From contig NZ_KZ845675.1 in assembly GCF_003313465.1 (NCBI RefSeq), positions 1 through 64,000 on the forward strand: DNA of 64,000 nt, given 5' to 3'. The position numbers were made by a program, and so were the translations under genes. Of this stretch, positions 9,335 to 18,575 are shown one piece after another (position 1 is the stretch's first letter; every line of letters starts with the position of its first letter). Under the pieces are notes generated by a model. That model was not told the DNA's origin and did not search any database. It saw nothing but the letters and a program-made list of their open reading frames with translations. The stretch is from Thermoflavimicrobium daqui (lineage in GTDB: Bacteria > Bacillota > Bacilli > Thermoactinomycetales > Thermoactinomycetaceae).

Positions 9335-9587
9335 ATCATTTCCCTTTCTTAGAGGTTTAATGCTTATCGTTTTTTGAATTTAATCCTAGACAAAAACGGC
9401 TCGCATCTAATTCCTAGGTGTAGCAGGGCATCGATTTAGCTATATGTTATTCCTTTATATTAATAGGATTTATATTATTAAACGGTATTTTAAAGGGTTG
9501 GATGAATTTTTTAAAAGAGGATATTTAGGGTTAAGATGATTGATTGTGATAATCTAATCACTTCCTTACTCCTAAATATTTATCAAA

Positions 9588-9695
9588 TCAATAATCACAT
9601 TCTGGACATACTTTTGTTCCATTGTTTTCAGTAAGCTCTTTTCCACAATATTTACATTGGTTGTCTGAATCTTTATATCGAATAGTCCATAGCAT
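9588..9695 (-). CDS. 35-residue zinc-ribbon protein
   Basis: A short ORF with an excellent Shine-Dalgarno site (GGAGGT, complement of 9703-9708, 7 nt before ATG). The product has two CxxC knuckles, CKYCGKEL and CPECDY, separated by 12 residues. This is a complete minimal zinc ribbon ending immediately after the second knuckle. Such small proteins are often nucleic-acid or protein adaptors; no specific role can be given. The neighbouring intervals 9335-9587 and 9696-9861 hold AT-rich sequence and no further gene that I can support. Confidence 0.65.
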   Translation of the reverse strand: MLWTIRYKDSDNQCKYCGKELTENNGTKVCPECDY

Positions 9696-9861
9696 AACAA
9701 ACACCTCCAATATGAATGAAGTTAGTTATATATATATTAATATGTTTTATAAGATTGAAAAAATGCTGTTATAAATAGTATATATTTAGGGGGTAAATCA
9801 GTCAATCTATGGGTGTTGTATCTTTTTAATTAATATAAAAGCAATCTAAGTTTATATAAAT

Positions 9862-9902
9862 AAAAAGAAGACTTTTTCATCGAAGAAATGTGTCTTCTTT
9901 TT
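9862..9902 (-). terminator. Terminator of the glutathione peroxidase gene
   Basis: aaaaagaagac / gtcttcttttt arms (11 bp) around a 19-nt loop, just beyond the minus-strand stop at 9910; the minus-strand transcript ends in a U run. Confidence 0.75.
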
Positions 9903-9909
9903 ATTTTGG

Positions 9910-10389
9910 TTAGTCTTTTAGCAGAGCTACAATATCTTTTTCAATTTCGCTGGGTTTTGTTGGTGGACCATAGCGTTTTATAACGTGACCTTTTTGGTTT
10001 ACTAAGAATTTGGTAAAGTTCCATTTGATCGTTTTGGTAAGAAAACCAGAGGTATTTTCTGTAAGATACTGAAATAATGGATGTGCATGTTTACCTTTGA
10101 CATCAACCTTTTGAAAAAGTGGAAATGAAACACGATAATTCACTTGGCAAAACTCAGCAATTTGGTCATGCTCAGTAAATTCTTGATTTCGAAATTGGTC
10201 ACAAGGAAAGGCGAGAATGACAAAGCCTTGTTGATGATATTTTTCATATAATGTTTGAAGTTCTTTATATTGTGGTGTAAAGCCACATTTACTGGCTGTA
10301 TTAACAATGAGGACGACTTGTCCAACAAAGTCGGCTAAGGCTTTTTCTTCGCCTGTTATCAATTTTGCATGATAGGAATGGATCGTCAT
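9910..10389 (-). CDS. Glutathione peroxidase family (thiol peroxidase)
   Basis: 159 residues, the normal length for the family. It keeps the three signature blocks: NTASKCGFTPQY with the peroxidatic Cys (no selenocysteine), LAFPCDQFRNQE with the Gln of the active site and a second Cys, and IKWNFTKFLV with the conserved Trp and Asn. Bacterial members of this type usually reduce hydroperoxides with thioredoxin rather than glutathione. Start is ATG after aaagggg. Single-gene unit with its own terminator. Confidence 0.93.
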   Translation of the reverse strand: MTIHSYHAKLITGEEKALADFVGQVVLIVNTASKCGFTPQYKELQTLYEKYHQQGFVILAFPCDQFRNQEFTEHDQIAEFCQVNYRVSFPLFQKVDVKGKHAHPLFQYLTENTSGFLTKTIKWNFTKFLVNQKGHVIKRYGPPTKPSEIEKDIVALLKD

Positions 10390-10674
10390 AAATAGCCCCT
10401 TTCGATCAGAAAGATGGGATTGTTTTTTTATTCTAGAAAAGCTACTTTAAGCAACTTTCTGAAGCGATCTTTATATCTAAAAGATATCATATGACACGAA
10501 AAAGTGCGATTTATTCCAATTACAGGAACATATATTCTAAATTTTATGGTATAATTCATTGGCTGCTCATTTATCTTTAAGTTATCTCAATTGGTATGAG
10601 GAACGAATGAGTGGAGAAGACTGTGCAGCTGTGTCTATAAATTAAGATACATAATAGAAAGGATTTTTAATTCT

Positions 10675-11346
10675 ATGACTGTGACTAAGTATCAATTACT
10701 AAGAAAGCAACGTTCAGAAGAGAAGTTACTACAATCTGGCTTAATAGTAAATCCATCTTTTCCAGTATTACCCAGCGAGGCGGATATTCAAGCTCGTTCG
10801 GCGCAAGATGTAGCGAAACGAGCGTTAGCACTATATAACCTATTAGGTGTTATTTTTTATGAAGAACCAGAAAAGATCGTACAATGGACGATTGATGAAG
10901 GATTATGGGATTCATTAAGCCCAAGAGAGCAAGAAATTTTTTCGATTCCAACTTCAGGTAAAGATGCTGGTGAAAAATCCTGGGCACTAAAAGCGTTGCG
11001 ATCCAATATTTTAACATGGCGTGTTGAAGCTTTATGGATATTACTTTGGTGCTTGGGAAAAGTGGATTATCTTGGTTTACCTCAAGAGAAGATTGATGGC
11101 TCAGAAATCCGTGAGTTTATGCCAGCTTTAGGGGAATCTGTCCATGCCTTTGTTACCCAAGCGAAATTACGTCCTTTATCTGAGATATTAGATCAGATTG
11201 ATATACATTATCGGGTTTATTGGGCAATGTCGGAAGCCGAAGAGGAAGGAAAAGAGCTACTCATTCATTTGGACTCTTTTATTTTATATGAACGTCTTCA
11301 TGCCTTAAGTTGGTTTGCTGGTTTTGAAGAAGAATGGGATGACTAA
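10675..11346 (+). CDS. DUF4272 family protein
   Basis: 223 residues, cytosolic, no membrane segments. The pattern of an N-terminal RKQRSEEKLLQSGL, the ARSAQDVAKRALAL helix and the WRVEALWILLWCLGKVDYL block is that of DUF4272 proteins, whose function is unknown. Start is ATG with aaagga upstream. The gene stands alone, between a divergent peroxidase gene and a strong hairpin terminator. A possible -10 (tataat, 10549-10554) lies upstream, but no convincing -35 pairs with it. Confidence 0.75.
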   Translation: MTVTKYQLLRKQRSEEKLLQSGLIVNPSFPVLPSEADIQARSAQDVAKRALALYNLLGVIFYEEPEKIVQWTIDEGLWDSLSPREQEIFSIPTSGKDAGEKSWALKALRSNILTWRVEALWILLWCLGKVDYLGLPQEKIDGSEIREFMPALGESVHAFVTQAKLRPLSEILDQIDIHYRVYWAMSEAEEEGKELLIHLDSFILYERLHALSWFAGFEEEWDD

Positions 11347-11525
11347 GGTAATAACAATAGATAATTCCTATGTTTTTGAGGCTGCCAAACTAGAGTTTCC
11401 TTTTCTGATTGAATAACTTTGTATAGGTTATGTAAGTCAAATGAAAAAGGAAAACCGCCATTCATGGATAATCCCTATACGAAATGATCGATACTTGTGT
11501 GTAAAGTCTCTTTTTCTCTAGGAAC

Positions 11526-11560
11526 AGAAACATCTAAGAGTTCAACTCTTAGATGTTTCT
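11526..11560 (+). terminator. Strong hairpin between convergent genes
   Basis: Two perfect 17-nt arms (agaaacatctaagagtt and its complement) separated by one base. It lies 180 bp after the DUF4272 gene and 90 bp from the end of the MFS gene, so it may serve both. Apart from this and a weak A/T-rich inverted repeat around 11398-11455, the interval 11347-11650 shows nothing. Confidence 0.7.
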
Positions 11561-11650
11561 ATGTATAGATAATTGGACAAAAGTTGGTAGTAACCGATAT
11601 AATTCAAGACTATTTTAACTTATTTGAAATTTATTGTTTCGTTCCTCTCT

Positions 11651-12907
11651 TTACAAAGAAGAAATCGATTCTTTCTTCGTCCGCTTGTAGATAGCAAAAT
11701 CAATAGCTGACTTACTTAGATAGATGATAATCCCTGAGAAAAGAAGGAAAATACTTAAAGTGAAATAGGAACCGCGTGTGCCTATGGTGCCCATTAGAGT
11801 GGTAAATATAGAAACAGACATGACTCGAATTCCTAATCCAACTCCGTCAATACAGCTTCTAATGCGCCCTATGATATGGTTAGGAACCATTTCCATCATC
11901 ATTGTATTTCGACAGATGCGCGTACCTGCATTACCAATTCCTTTCCCTAAAGCGGCAAGATAAAAAAGGGAAAGATGAGGGGAAAGTGCTATGCATAGGG
12001 TTGAGAACAGAGAAATAATTACTGTACATAAAATAGTCGTATGTGATCCCCGTTTTTTCATCCACTTGGTTATAAAAATACCTGAAAAGATAGCTCCAAT
12101 CGCATAAAGAGCTGAAGCCGTTCCTAGGGCGCTTGGATTTGCCTTTAATGTATGTAGTACATGAATTGGATCTAGGTAATTCCCTATCATTATCACAATA
12201 AACGGTGATAAGGTGCAAATAAAAAATAAAGAGATCCAAGGCATTTTCCGCAGATAAATAAATCCTTCTTTCATACTTTCTAAGTAGTGAACTTTTTGGT
12301 TTCTATTTTTTTGATTTTGCTTAGTATAAGGAATTGCTAAAAAGAGGAAGAATCCAATCAAGTAAGTCATAGCATTGATAAATAAAATAGTGGAAACATG
12401 TATATGTGTCATGATTAAACCTGCGATCCCAGCACTTAACATGGAAGCAACTTGGTTTTGTACTTCTAATACGCTATTTAGCTTTTGATATTGATCAGGT
12501 TGAAAAATCTCGTGAACAAAAGCGAAGATTCCTGGGAAGACAAAGTTCCAATACAGAGAGCCCACAACTTGAAGAATAACGAGCTGCCAAATTGTTAGAC
12601 TATCTTGGCTATGAGCGATGAAAGCTAAAGCTAATACAAAACTAAATCCCCATATCTGCGAAAATAGCAAAAAATTCTTTCGCGGATATTTATCAATGAT
12701 GGAACCGATATAAGGTGATAAGAAAAATGAAGTAAGGGTCACTCCGATAAAAGTATAGCCATAAACTTGAGCCCCATCAGGTTGTTGAACAATAAGCCAG
12801 GAGATCGTAAGGGAAGTGATCCCACTTCCGATCGAAGAGAAAATATTGGCTAAGATGATATAAATAAATCGAGAGTCATTCCCGATGGAGTTATTCTTCT
12901 TTTTCAC
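11651..12907 (-). CDS. MFS transporter (drug-exporter type)
   Basis: 418 residues with twelve predicted hydrophobic segments. The N-terminus (FIYIILANIFSSIGSGITS) and the loop GSIIDKYPRKNFLL, the MFS motif A region between TM2 and TM3, resemble the MFS_3/enterobactin-exporter group. Start is GTG (codon complement at 12905-12907), with only a weak gaaag upstream. It lies 32 bp downstream of a VOC gene on the same strand, so the two may form an operon together with the small ORF at 13338-13478. The substrate cannot be inferred. Confidence 0.85.
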   Translation of the reverse strand: MKKKNNSIGNDSRFIYIILANIFSSIGSGITSLTISWLIVQQPDGAQVYGYTFIGVTLTSFFLSPYIGSIIDKYPRKNFLLFSQIWGFSFVLALAFIAHSQDSLTIWQLVILQVVGSLYWNFVFPGIFAFVHEIFQPDQYQKLNSVLEVQNQVASMLSAGIAGLIMTHIHVSTILFINAMTYLIGFFLFLAIPYTKQNQKNRNQKVHYLESMKEGFIYLRKMPWISLFFICTLSPFIVIMIGNYLDPIHVLHTLKANPSALGTASALYAIGAIFSGIFITKWMKKRGSHTTILCTVIISLFSTLCIALSPHLSLFYLAALGKGIGNAGTRICRNTMMMEMVPNHIIGRIRSCIDGVGLGIRVMSVSIFTTLMGTIGTRGSYFTLSIFLLFSGIIIYLSKSAIDFAIYKRTKKESISSL

Positions 12908-12939
12908 TAACTATCTTTCTTTCGCCCATGCGAGGCTTC

Positions 12940-13377
12940 CTATTTGTCCCAAGCAAATACTTTTTCTCCTAATTCAGGTTTAGGAGGATCTGGAAGCATA
13001 GAGATAAATTCAAGAGAGTGACCATCTGGATCTGCAAAGTAGATCGATACAGCAGGCATCCAAGCAAAAACAAAGGGACGATCGGTTCCATCTGCTAAAA
13101 AGTTGTGTACGGGAATACCGTGAGTCTTTAAATGATGAATCGCTTGCTCCATATATGTGGGTGAAATACGAAAGGCAAAGTGTTGCCGCTGAATTTGACT
13201 AGGCTCTTTTTGCCATAGTCCTAGCATAGCCTGTCCTTTGCCACCAACCCAATAAAACCGAACCTGACGAGGGCTTACAAATGCGAGTTCTAATCCCAAT
13301 ATATCTTCGTAGAAAGCAGCAGAGCGTTTTAGATCTGCTACATGAAGATGTGTTTCAAATAGTCCTTGAATTTCCAT
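12940..13377 (-). CDS. VOC (glyoxalase/bleomycin-resistance) family protein
   Basis: 145 residues with paired beta-alpha-beta-beta-beta units. The first has HLHVADLKRSAAFYEDILGLEL, the second IYFADPDGHSLEFISML; candidate metal ligands are His in ETHLHV, His in RQHFAFRI and Glu in SLEFI. The family includes glyoxalases, dioxygenases and fosfomycin/bleomycin resistance proteins, and the sequence does not decide between them. It is followed by an MFS exporter gene, which is compatible with a resistance unit. The ATG is preceded by a weak aaagagg inside the overlapping upstream ORF. Confidence 0.85.
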   Translation of the reverse strand: MEIQGLFETHLHVADLKRSAAFYEDILGLELAFVSPRQVRFYWVGGKGQAMLGLWQKEPSQIQRQHFAFRISPTYMEQAIHHLKTHGIPVHNFLADGTDRPFVFAWMPAVSIYFADPDGHSLEFISMLPDPPKPELGEKVFAWDK

Positions 13378-13478
13378 TGGTTTTTATCCTCTTTCAATCG
13401 TGTATCCCTTTGTACTTCTCTTCTTAGTTCATATTCTCTGATTTTTGCGAGTTCCTCTATTTCATAAGGATTATACAT
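13338..13478 (-). CDS. Small charged protein overlapping the VOC gene start
   Basis: 46 residues beginning MYNPYEIEELAKIREYELRR; ATG with gaggtgat 5 nt upstream and a good promoter 50 bp upstream. The N-terminal 30 residues form a charged helix; the last 13 residues overlap the start of the VOC gene in another frame. The initiation signals are better than those of the VOC gene itself, so it is either a real small protein or a translated leader that couples to the VOC gene. Family unknown. Confidence 0.45.
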   Translation of the reverse strand: MYNPYEIEELAKIREYELRREVQRDTRLKEDKNQWKFKDYLKHIFM

Positions 13479-13527
13479 ATCAATCACCTCGGCAAACTTA
13501 ATAAATATTTATGTTTAATATGTTTAT

Positions 13528-13557
13528 ATAATACCCTTTGTGAAAATTGTTAGTCAA
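13528..13557 (-). promoter_or_regulatory. Promoter of the small ORF-VOC-MFS unit
   Basis: On the minus strand TTGACT (complement of 13552-13557), an 18-nt spacer and TATTAT (complement of 13528-13533). Between it and the start codon lies a perfect 12-bp palindrome, ataaatatttat (13501-13512), a possible operator. Confidence 0.6.
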
Positions 13558-13791
13558 GTATTTATATAAAAATATTTACAAAGTATCTGTAGCGTCGATT
13601 TACTAAAAATAGATAGGACTTATCGCTCGTAGCCATCATCAGACAGTGGCGAAAATATGCTCTCAGTCTTGCATATCAACACTATTGATAAAGTAGTTCC
13701 TTAAGGTAACGATTAGGAGTATTGCCCTTATCTATAATGGAATGATACAATAATATTCTTAATATTCTGTTGGGATAGGAAGTGTGTTACC

Positions 13792-14175
13792 GTGAAGATG
13801 TCGATGCGTTATATCATTCTCTATGTGAAGGATGTAGAAAAGTCAAAGGAGTTTTATCGTGATTGCTTAGGCTTACCTATTCGTGGTGAACATGGTACAT
13901 ACATTGAGCTTCGTACGGGAGCTACGATTTTAGCTTTGAATAGTCGAAAGAGTGTACAAGAATTAACAGGTTTACAAGTGTCTAGTTCGCATTCTTTATC
14001 ACAGACATTTGAAGTTGGATTTGTGGTAGAAGATGTAAAAGCAGTAATTGAAGATCTACGTAGTCAAGGGGTACCGATCTTAATGGAACCGGTAATGAAG
14101 CCATGGGGGCAAACAGTAGCCTATGTTGCTGATCCAGATGGTCACTTTATTGAAATTTGTAGCTCGATGGATTGA
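13792..14175 (+). CDS. VOC family protein
   Basis: 127 residues; GTG start chosen because aggaag lies 8 nt upstream (the ATG two codons later is too far from it). The sequence has the VOC halves [20 protein letters not shown] and [18 protein letters not shown]. The C-terminal Glu of HFIEI and a His near the middle are possible metal ligands. It resembles lactoylglutathione-lyase-like proteins of about 125 residues. It is not closely similar to the VOC protein at 12940-13377. A single gene with its own terminator. Confidence 0.85.
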   Translation: MKMSMRYIILYVKDVEKSKEFYRDCLGLPIRGEHGTYIELRTGATILALNSRKSVQELTGLQVSSSHSLSQTFEVGFVVEDVKAVIEDLRSQGVPILMEPVMKPWGQTVAYVADPDGHFIEICSSMD

Positions 14176-14256
14176 TGTTGTTAAGTTACCGAAAAACTGT
14201 ACGAATCTTATTAATTTTAGCGATAGGGATAGTTCATAGAGCTATTATCATATTGT

Positions 14257-14293
14257 AAAAACTAACTTGATAATACATTCAGGTTAGTTTTTT
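14257..14293 (+). terminator. Terminator before the purine operon
   Basis: aaaaactaac / gttagttttt arms, 16-nt loop, ending in T6. It isolates the VOC gene from the purine operon control region. Confidence 0.8.
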
Positions 14294-14329
14294 AGACTAT
14301 CAATAAATATTTTAACTAGGATAATCGTT

Positions 14330-14374
14330 AAATGCGAACCTTTTTAATGTATTGGTGAAAAAACGTTCGTATTT
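14330..14374 (+). promoter_or_regulatory. Two PurBoxes (PurR operator)
   Basis: aaatgcgaacctt at 14330-14342 and, in inverted orientation, aaatacgaacgtt (complement of 14362-14374). Both fit the Bacillus PurBox (AWWWCCGAACWWT) at 11-12 of 13 positions, and the pair arrangement just upstream of the -35 element is that of PurR-repressed promoters. In B. subtilis PurR is released by PRPP. Confidence 0.8.
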
Positions 14375-14377
14375 ATG

Positions 14378-14406
14378 TTGACTCTATATGGCGACACTGT
14401 TACACT
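14378..14406 (+). promoter_or_regulatory. purE operon promoter
   Basis: TTGACT (14378-14383), a 17-nt spacer and TACACT (14401-14406), placed between the PurBoxes and the riboswitch aptamer. Confidence 0.75.
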
Positions 14407-14419
14407 ATGGTTGAAAAAG

Positions 14420-14496
14420 GATTTCTCATATATGCTTGGGGATATGGCCTGAGTGTTTCTACCGGGAAACCGTAAATTTCCTGACTATGAGAAAAG
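14420..14496 (+). ncRNA. Guanine riboswitch aptamer
   Basis: P1 arms tttctcata (14422-14430) and tatgagaaa (14486-14494) enclose the conserved core: gatatggcctgagtgtttctacc and accgtaaatttcctgactatg. The discriminating base in GACTATG is C, which pairs with guanine/hypoxanthine; adenine switches have U there. Position and context are those of the B. subtilis purE leader. Confidence 0.95.
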
Positions 14497-14675
14497 TCTT
14501 GTTTAGGTGCGAAATGAAGTATGTTGCAAATCATGGAATTTTGTCTTTTGGGGATCAAGGTTCCAATTAGTTTACTTATGGCAACAGCTTTTCATTGCCT
14601 AAACAGTGGTTTTTCTCAGGGGTATCTGTTTTATGCGGATTTAATCTGGGGAAAGGGCTGTTTAGGCTATTTTTA
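14488..14675 (+). terminator. Riboswitch expression platform (terminator/antiterminator)
   Basis: Terminator: gcctaaacag (14597-14606) pairs with ctgtttaggc (14658-14667), followed by tattttta. Antiterminator: tgagaaaa (14488-14495, shared with P1) pairs with ttttctca (14611-14618), and gtttagg (14501-14507) pairs with cctaaac (14598-14604). Ligand-stabilised P1 would remove the antiterminator and allow the terminator. The long terminator loop (about 50 nt) is unusual and may hold substructure. Confidence 0.75.
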
Positions 14676-14795
14676 TTCTTAGAAACTATATGGACTGATA
14701 AGGCTACGGGAGTGAGTGGGGAAGCGATAAACGGATTTTTTTAGAATGTAACCTCACTTAAATAAATTGAAGATCCATATAAGGAGCAAAGCAAT

Positions 14796-15281
14796 ATGGA
14801 AAAAGTAAAAGTGAGTGTAATAATGGGAAGCACTTCGGACTGGCCAACCATGAAAAAAACATGTGAAGTATTAAACGAACTTAATATTCCTTATGAAAAA
14901 AAAGTAGTTTCAGCTCACCGCACTCCAGATGAAATGTACCGATTTGCCGAAGAAGCTGAAGAAAGAGGAATTGATGTCATCATTGCTGGAGCTGGAGGAG
15001 CAGCACATTTACCAGGTATGGTAGCGGCGAAGACCCTTTTACCAGTGATTGGAGTTCCGATTCGTTCTTCTGCTTTAAATGGATTGGACTCTTTGCTTTC
15101 GATTGTACAGATGCCAGGAGGCGTACCTGTGGCAACGGTAGCAATAGGTGATGCAGGCGCAGTGAATGCCGGATTATTGGCAGCGGAAATTTTAGGCATC
15201 AAAGATTCAGCAATTCGTCAGAAGCTAAAAGTGCGTCGTGAAACGATTCGAGAACGAGTACTAAAGGAAAGTGATCTTTAA
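14796..15281 (+). CDS. purE: N5-carboxyaminoimidazole ribonucleotide mutase
   Basis: 161 residues, a class I PurE. It converts N5-CAIR, made by PurK, to CAIR in step 6b of purine synthesis. [22 protein letters not shown] and the [17 protein letters not shown] stretch are the substrate-binding signatures. ATG follows aaggag. First gene of the purine operon; its stop codon is immediately followed by the purK start with no gap, which suggests translational coupling. Confidence 0.97.
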   Translation: MEKVKVSVIMGSTSDWPTMKKTCEVLNELNIPYEKKVVSAHRTPDEMYRFAEEAEERGIDVIIAGAGGAAHLPGMVAAKTLLPVIGVPIRSSALNGLDSLLSIVQMPGGVPVATVAIGDAGAVNAGLLAAEILGIKDSAIRQKLKVRRETIRERVLKESDL

Positions 15282-16490
15282 ATGAAGCAGAGACAAAATC
15301 ATTGGTCACCAGGCCAAACCATTGGCATTTTAGGTGGTGGGCAGCTAGGAAGAATGGCCATTTTAGAGGGGAAAAAGCTTGGTTATCGCTTTGTAACGAT
15401 GGACCCAGCAGAAGACTGTCCCGCTAGCCAAGTAGCAGATGAACATATTGTTGCGAGATATGATGATCAAGAAGCTGCTCATAAGCTTGCCCAGAAATCG
15501 GATGTGATCCTTTATGAATTTGAAAATATCGATCCTCATCTCGTTCGATTGATAGAGAACCTAAAGCCTGTCCCGCAAGGGAGTCGTCTCTTATCGATCA
15601 CTCAGCATCGTCTTAAGGAAAAGCAAGCATTAGCATCTGCAAACATTCCGATCGCGCCATATCGTGCTGTTCATTCACAGGAAGACTTACAAGCTGCGAT
15701 CCAAGAAGTGGGGATCCCTGGAGTGTTAAAAACAGCGACAGGAGGTTATGATGGAAAAGGGCAATGGCGTATCCATGCTTGGGAAGATGTAAAAAGGTTA
15801 CCACAAACGATATTTACTGAGAATCATTCATTGATCTATGAGCAATTTGTCCCCTTTATTAAAGAAGTATCAGTTGTAGTTGCCCGAAATAGTGAAGGGG
15901 ATATCGAAGCATTTCCACCTGTTGTCAATCTTCATCGTCACCATATTTTGCATATGACAATTGCACCAGGACCAATGGAAGCCGAGTCGTTTGTCCATGC
16001 AAAGCGTTTAGCCATCCAGGTGGCTGAGCAGCTTCAAATAGTCGGTTTAATCGCAGTAGAAATGTTTTTATTACAAGATGGAAGACTATGGGTGAATGAG
16101 TTAGCTCCACGTCCTCATAATTCTGGACATTATACGCTTGATGCTTGTGTTACTTCACAATTTGAACAGTTGATCCGAGCAGTATGTGGTTTACCTTTGC
16201 AATCACCTCAGTTAATTTCACCCACGGCGGTGATGGTGAATATTTTGGGGGAACATGTTCAGAAATTCCAAGCCGAAATGGGGCGTCTACCTTCTCAAGG
16301 CAAAGTACATTGGTATGGAAAAACAGAAGCGAAACGAGGAAGGAAAATGGGGCATATGACCATACTCGCTGAAACCTTATCAGAAGCGTTAAATATTGCT
16401 GATCAATTACCCATTTGGTCCTCATTGACAGAAGCAGAAAAACAGGCGATTATAGCTAAATCAACCGTACGAGAAGGAGTTGGAAATTAG
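15282..16490 (+). CDS. purK: N5-carboxyaminoimidazole ribonucleotide synthase
   Basis: 402 residues. ATP-grasp enzyme that carboxylates AIR with bicarbonate and ATP. It starts with the pre-ATP-grasp motif [16 protein letters not shown]-grasp features are YDGKGQW, the glycine-rich lid, and the metal site in [15 protein letters not shown]. The ATG abuts the purE stop. Slightly longer than many PurK proteins but of normal domain content; forms a pair with PurE for the two-step bacterial route. Confidence 0.96.
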   Translation: MKQRQNHWSPGQTIGILGGGQLGRMAILEGKKLGYRFVTMDPAEDCPASQVADEHIVARYDDQEAAHKLAQKSDVILYEFENIDPHLVRLIENLKPVPQGSRLLSITQHRLKEKQALASANIPIAPYRAVHSQEDLQAAIQEVGIPGVLKTATGGYDGKGQWRIHAWEDVKRLPQTIFTENHSLIYEQFVPFIKEVSVVVARNSEGDIEAFPPVVNLHRHHILHMTIAPGPMEAESFVHAKRLAIQVAEQLQIVGLIAVEMFLLQDGRLWVNELAPRPHNSGHYTLDACVTSQFEQLIRAVCGLPLQSPQLISPTAVMVNILGEHVQKFQAEMGRLPSQGKVHWYGKTEAKRGRKMGHMTILAETLSEALNIADQLPIWSSLTEAEKQAIIAKSTVREGVGN

Positions 16491-16491
16491 T

Positions 16492-17787
16492 ATGATACAA
16501 CGTTATTCGCGTCCGGAGATGACCGCGATCTGGACAGAGGAAAATCGTTTTAAAGCGTGGTTAGAAGTAGAAATTCTTGCTTGTGAGGCATGGGCAGAGT
16601 TAGGAGTAATTCCTAAAGAAGATGTATCCCTTATTCGGCAAAATGCGAAAATCAATGTTGAAAGAATTCATGAAATTGAACAAGAAACCCGTCATGATGT
16701 GGTTGCTTTTACTCGAGCTGTTGCTGAAACATTGGGTTCTGAGTCGAAATGGGTGCATTATGGTTTAACTTCCACTGATGTCGTAGATACAGCTTTATCT
16801 TATCTCATGAAGCAGGCAAATGAAATTCTACTCCAAGATGTGGATCGTTTTATCGAGATTTTAAAAAATAAAGCGATTGAGCATAAGTATACCGTTATGA
16901 TGGGACGTACCCATGGTGTACATGCAGAGCCAACAACCTTTGGCTTAAAGATGGCACTTTGGTATGCCGAAATGAAACGGAATCGCGAGCGGTTGTTACA
17001 AGCGATCGAGACAGTACGTGTAGGTAAAATCTCTGGAGCTGTAGGAACCTACGCAAATATTGATCCATTTGTAGAAAAATATGTTTGTGAAAAGCTTGGT
17101 TTGGAGCCATCACCTATTTCAACCCAGACTTTACAACGTGATCGCCATGCAGCTTATTTATCTACGTTAGCTTTAATCGCAACTTCACTTGAGAAGTTTG
17201 CTATTGAAATTCGAGGACTACAGAAGAGCGAAGTTCGTGAGGTAGAGGAATCATTTAAAAAAGGACAAAAAGGCTCTTCAGCAATGCCACATAAACGTAA
17301 CCCGATTGGTTCTGAAAATATTACAGGATTATCACGAGTCATTCGTGGTTACATGATGTCAGCCTATGAAAATGTTCCTCTATGGCATGAACGGGATATT
17401 TCTCATTCTTCTGTTGAGCGCGTTATTTTACCTGATGCTACTATTTTGCTGAACTATATGTTAAATCGTTTTGCAGGTATTGTAAGAGAGCTAACTGTTT
17501 TCCCTGAGAATATGAAACGCAATATGGATCGGACATTTGGTCTTATTTATTCACAACGTGTTTTACTTAGCCTTATTGATAAAGGGCTAAAGCGTGAAGA
17601 AGCCTATGATCGTGTACAACGTTTAGCGATGAAAGCCTGGGAAGAACAGCGGCAATTTAGACCATTGGTAGAAGCAGATGAATGGATCTCTAGCACATTA
17701 AGCTCAGCAGAAATCGAGGATTGTTTCAATTATCAATACCATTTAAAACAAGTAGATACCATCTTTACACGCTTAGGTCTTGAATAA
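16492..17787 (+). CDS. purB: Adenylosuccinate lyase
   Basis: 431 residues. It removes fumarate from SAICAR and from adenylosuccinate. The fumarase/aspartase signature is [16 protein letters not shown], and the other conserved regions are [10 protein letters not shown] and [17 protein letters not shown] at 16492 gives the usual N-terminus [10 protein letters not shown]; a TTG four codons earlier sits directly on the aaggag site and cannot be used. A strong hairpin contains the stop codon. Confidence 0.97.
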   Translation: MIQRYSRPEMTAIWTEENRFKAWLEVEILACEAWAELGVIPKEDVSLIRQNAKINVERIHEIEQETRHDVVAFTRAVAETLGSESKWVHYGLTSTDVVDTALSYLMKQANEILLQDVDRFIEILKNKAIEHKYTVMMGRTHGVHAEPTTFGLKMALWYAEMKRNRERLLQAIETVRVGKISGAVGTYANIDPFVEKYVCEKLGLEPSPISTQTLQRDRHAAYLSTLALIATSLEKFAIEIRGLQKSEVREVEESFKKGQKGSSAMPHKRNPIGSENITGLSRVIRGYMMSAYENVPLWHERDISHSSVERVILPDATILLNYMLNRFAGIVRELTVFPENMKRNMDRTFGLIYSQRVLLSLIDKGLKREEAYDRVQRLAMKAWEEQRQFRPLVEADEWISSTLSSAEIEDCFNYQYHLKQVDTIFTRLGLE

Positions 17788-17798
17788 GACCTAAGCGT
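17769..17798 (+). other. Hairpin spanning the purB stop codon
   Basis: Perfect 13-bp arms (acgcttaggtctt and its complement) with the loop gaat; the UAA stop codon begins in the loop. There is no U run after it, so it is not a classical terminator. It may be an mRNA-processing or stability element, or a partial terminator setting purC-D levels. Confidence 0.7.
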
Positions 17799-17864
17799 AA
17801 CTTAGGAAATGTCAATAATTTAAACGGTGAGCTAGCAAAATCAAAACGTAAAAGGGTGGGGGAA

Positions 17865-18575
17865 ATGGAGCAACTCTTATATGAGGGAAAAGCAAAACAG
17901 TTATTTACGACAGAAGACCCAAACGTATTACGTGTGAAATATAAAGATGATGCCACCGCTTTTAATGGAGAGAAAAAAGCAAAGCTAGAAGGGAAAGGTG
18001 AGCTGAATAATCGCATTACAGCGAAGTTTTTCCAATATCTAGCGGAACGAGGTATACCAAACCACTTTATCAAGGTGATTTCTCCGACAGAACAATTAGT
18101 AAAAAAAATGAACATGATTCCTTTGGAGGTGGTGGTACGTAATCGAGTAGCGGGTTCACTAATCAAACGTATAGGGTTGTCAGAGGGGTTTAAGCTAAGC
18201 CAGCCTATCATCGAGTTTTACTATAAACAGGATGAATTGGGAGATCCCCTTCTCAATCAGGATCATATTGCTGTACTTGAGCTAGCAACCGAAGAGCAAT
18301 TGATGGAAATGAAAAAAATCGCTAAACAGGTGAATCTGCTTCTCAATGAGTGGGCTGAGCAGCAACATATTATTCTTGTTGATTTTAAGTTAGAATTTGG
18401 TTCTTTGGATGGAAAGATCCTATTAGCCGATGAGATCTCACCAGATACTTGTCGCTTTTGGGATAAGCAGTCAGGTGAAATATTAGATAAAGATCGCTTT
18501 CGCAAGGACTTAGGACAAGTCACTGATGCATATCAAGAAATCTTATTACGATTGGGAGGAAATGAAGATGTTTAA
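17865..18575 (+). CDS. purC: SAICAR synthase
   Basis: 236 residues. It condenses CAIR with aspartate using ATP. Recognised from LLYEGKAKQLF, DDATAFNGEKKA, EVVVRNRVAGSL and LADEISPDTCRFWD. ATG 17865 is chosen because gggtgggggaa lies just before it and it matches the family N-terminus; the GTG three codons earlier lies within that site. It is separated from purB by 77 bp and overlaps purS by 8 bp. Confidence 0.96.
   Translation: MEQLLYEGKAKQLFTTEDPNVLRVKYKDDATAFNGEKKAKLEGKGELNNRITAKFFQYLAERGIPNHFIKVISPTEQLVKKMNMIPLEVVVRNRVAGSLIKRIGLSEGFKLSQPIIEFYYKQDELGDPLLNQDHIAVLELATEEQLMEMKKIAKQVNLLLNEWAEQQHIILVDFKLEFGSLDGKILLADEISPDTCRFWDKQSGEILDKDRFRKDLGQVTDAYQEILLRLGGNEDV

Noticed and set aside
14915-15202. 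Antisense frame within purE and similar ones in purB, purC, purH and purD
   Set aside because: They are shadows of conserved enzymes, without initiation signals.
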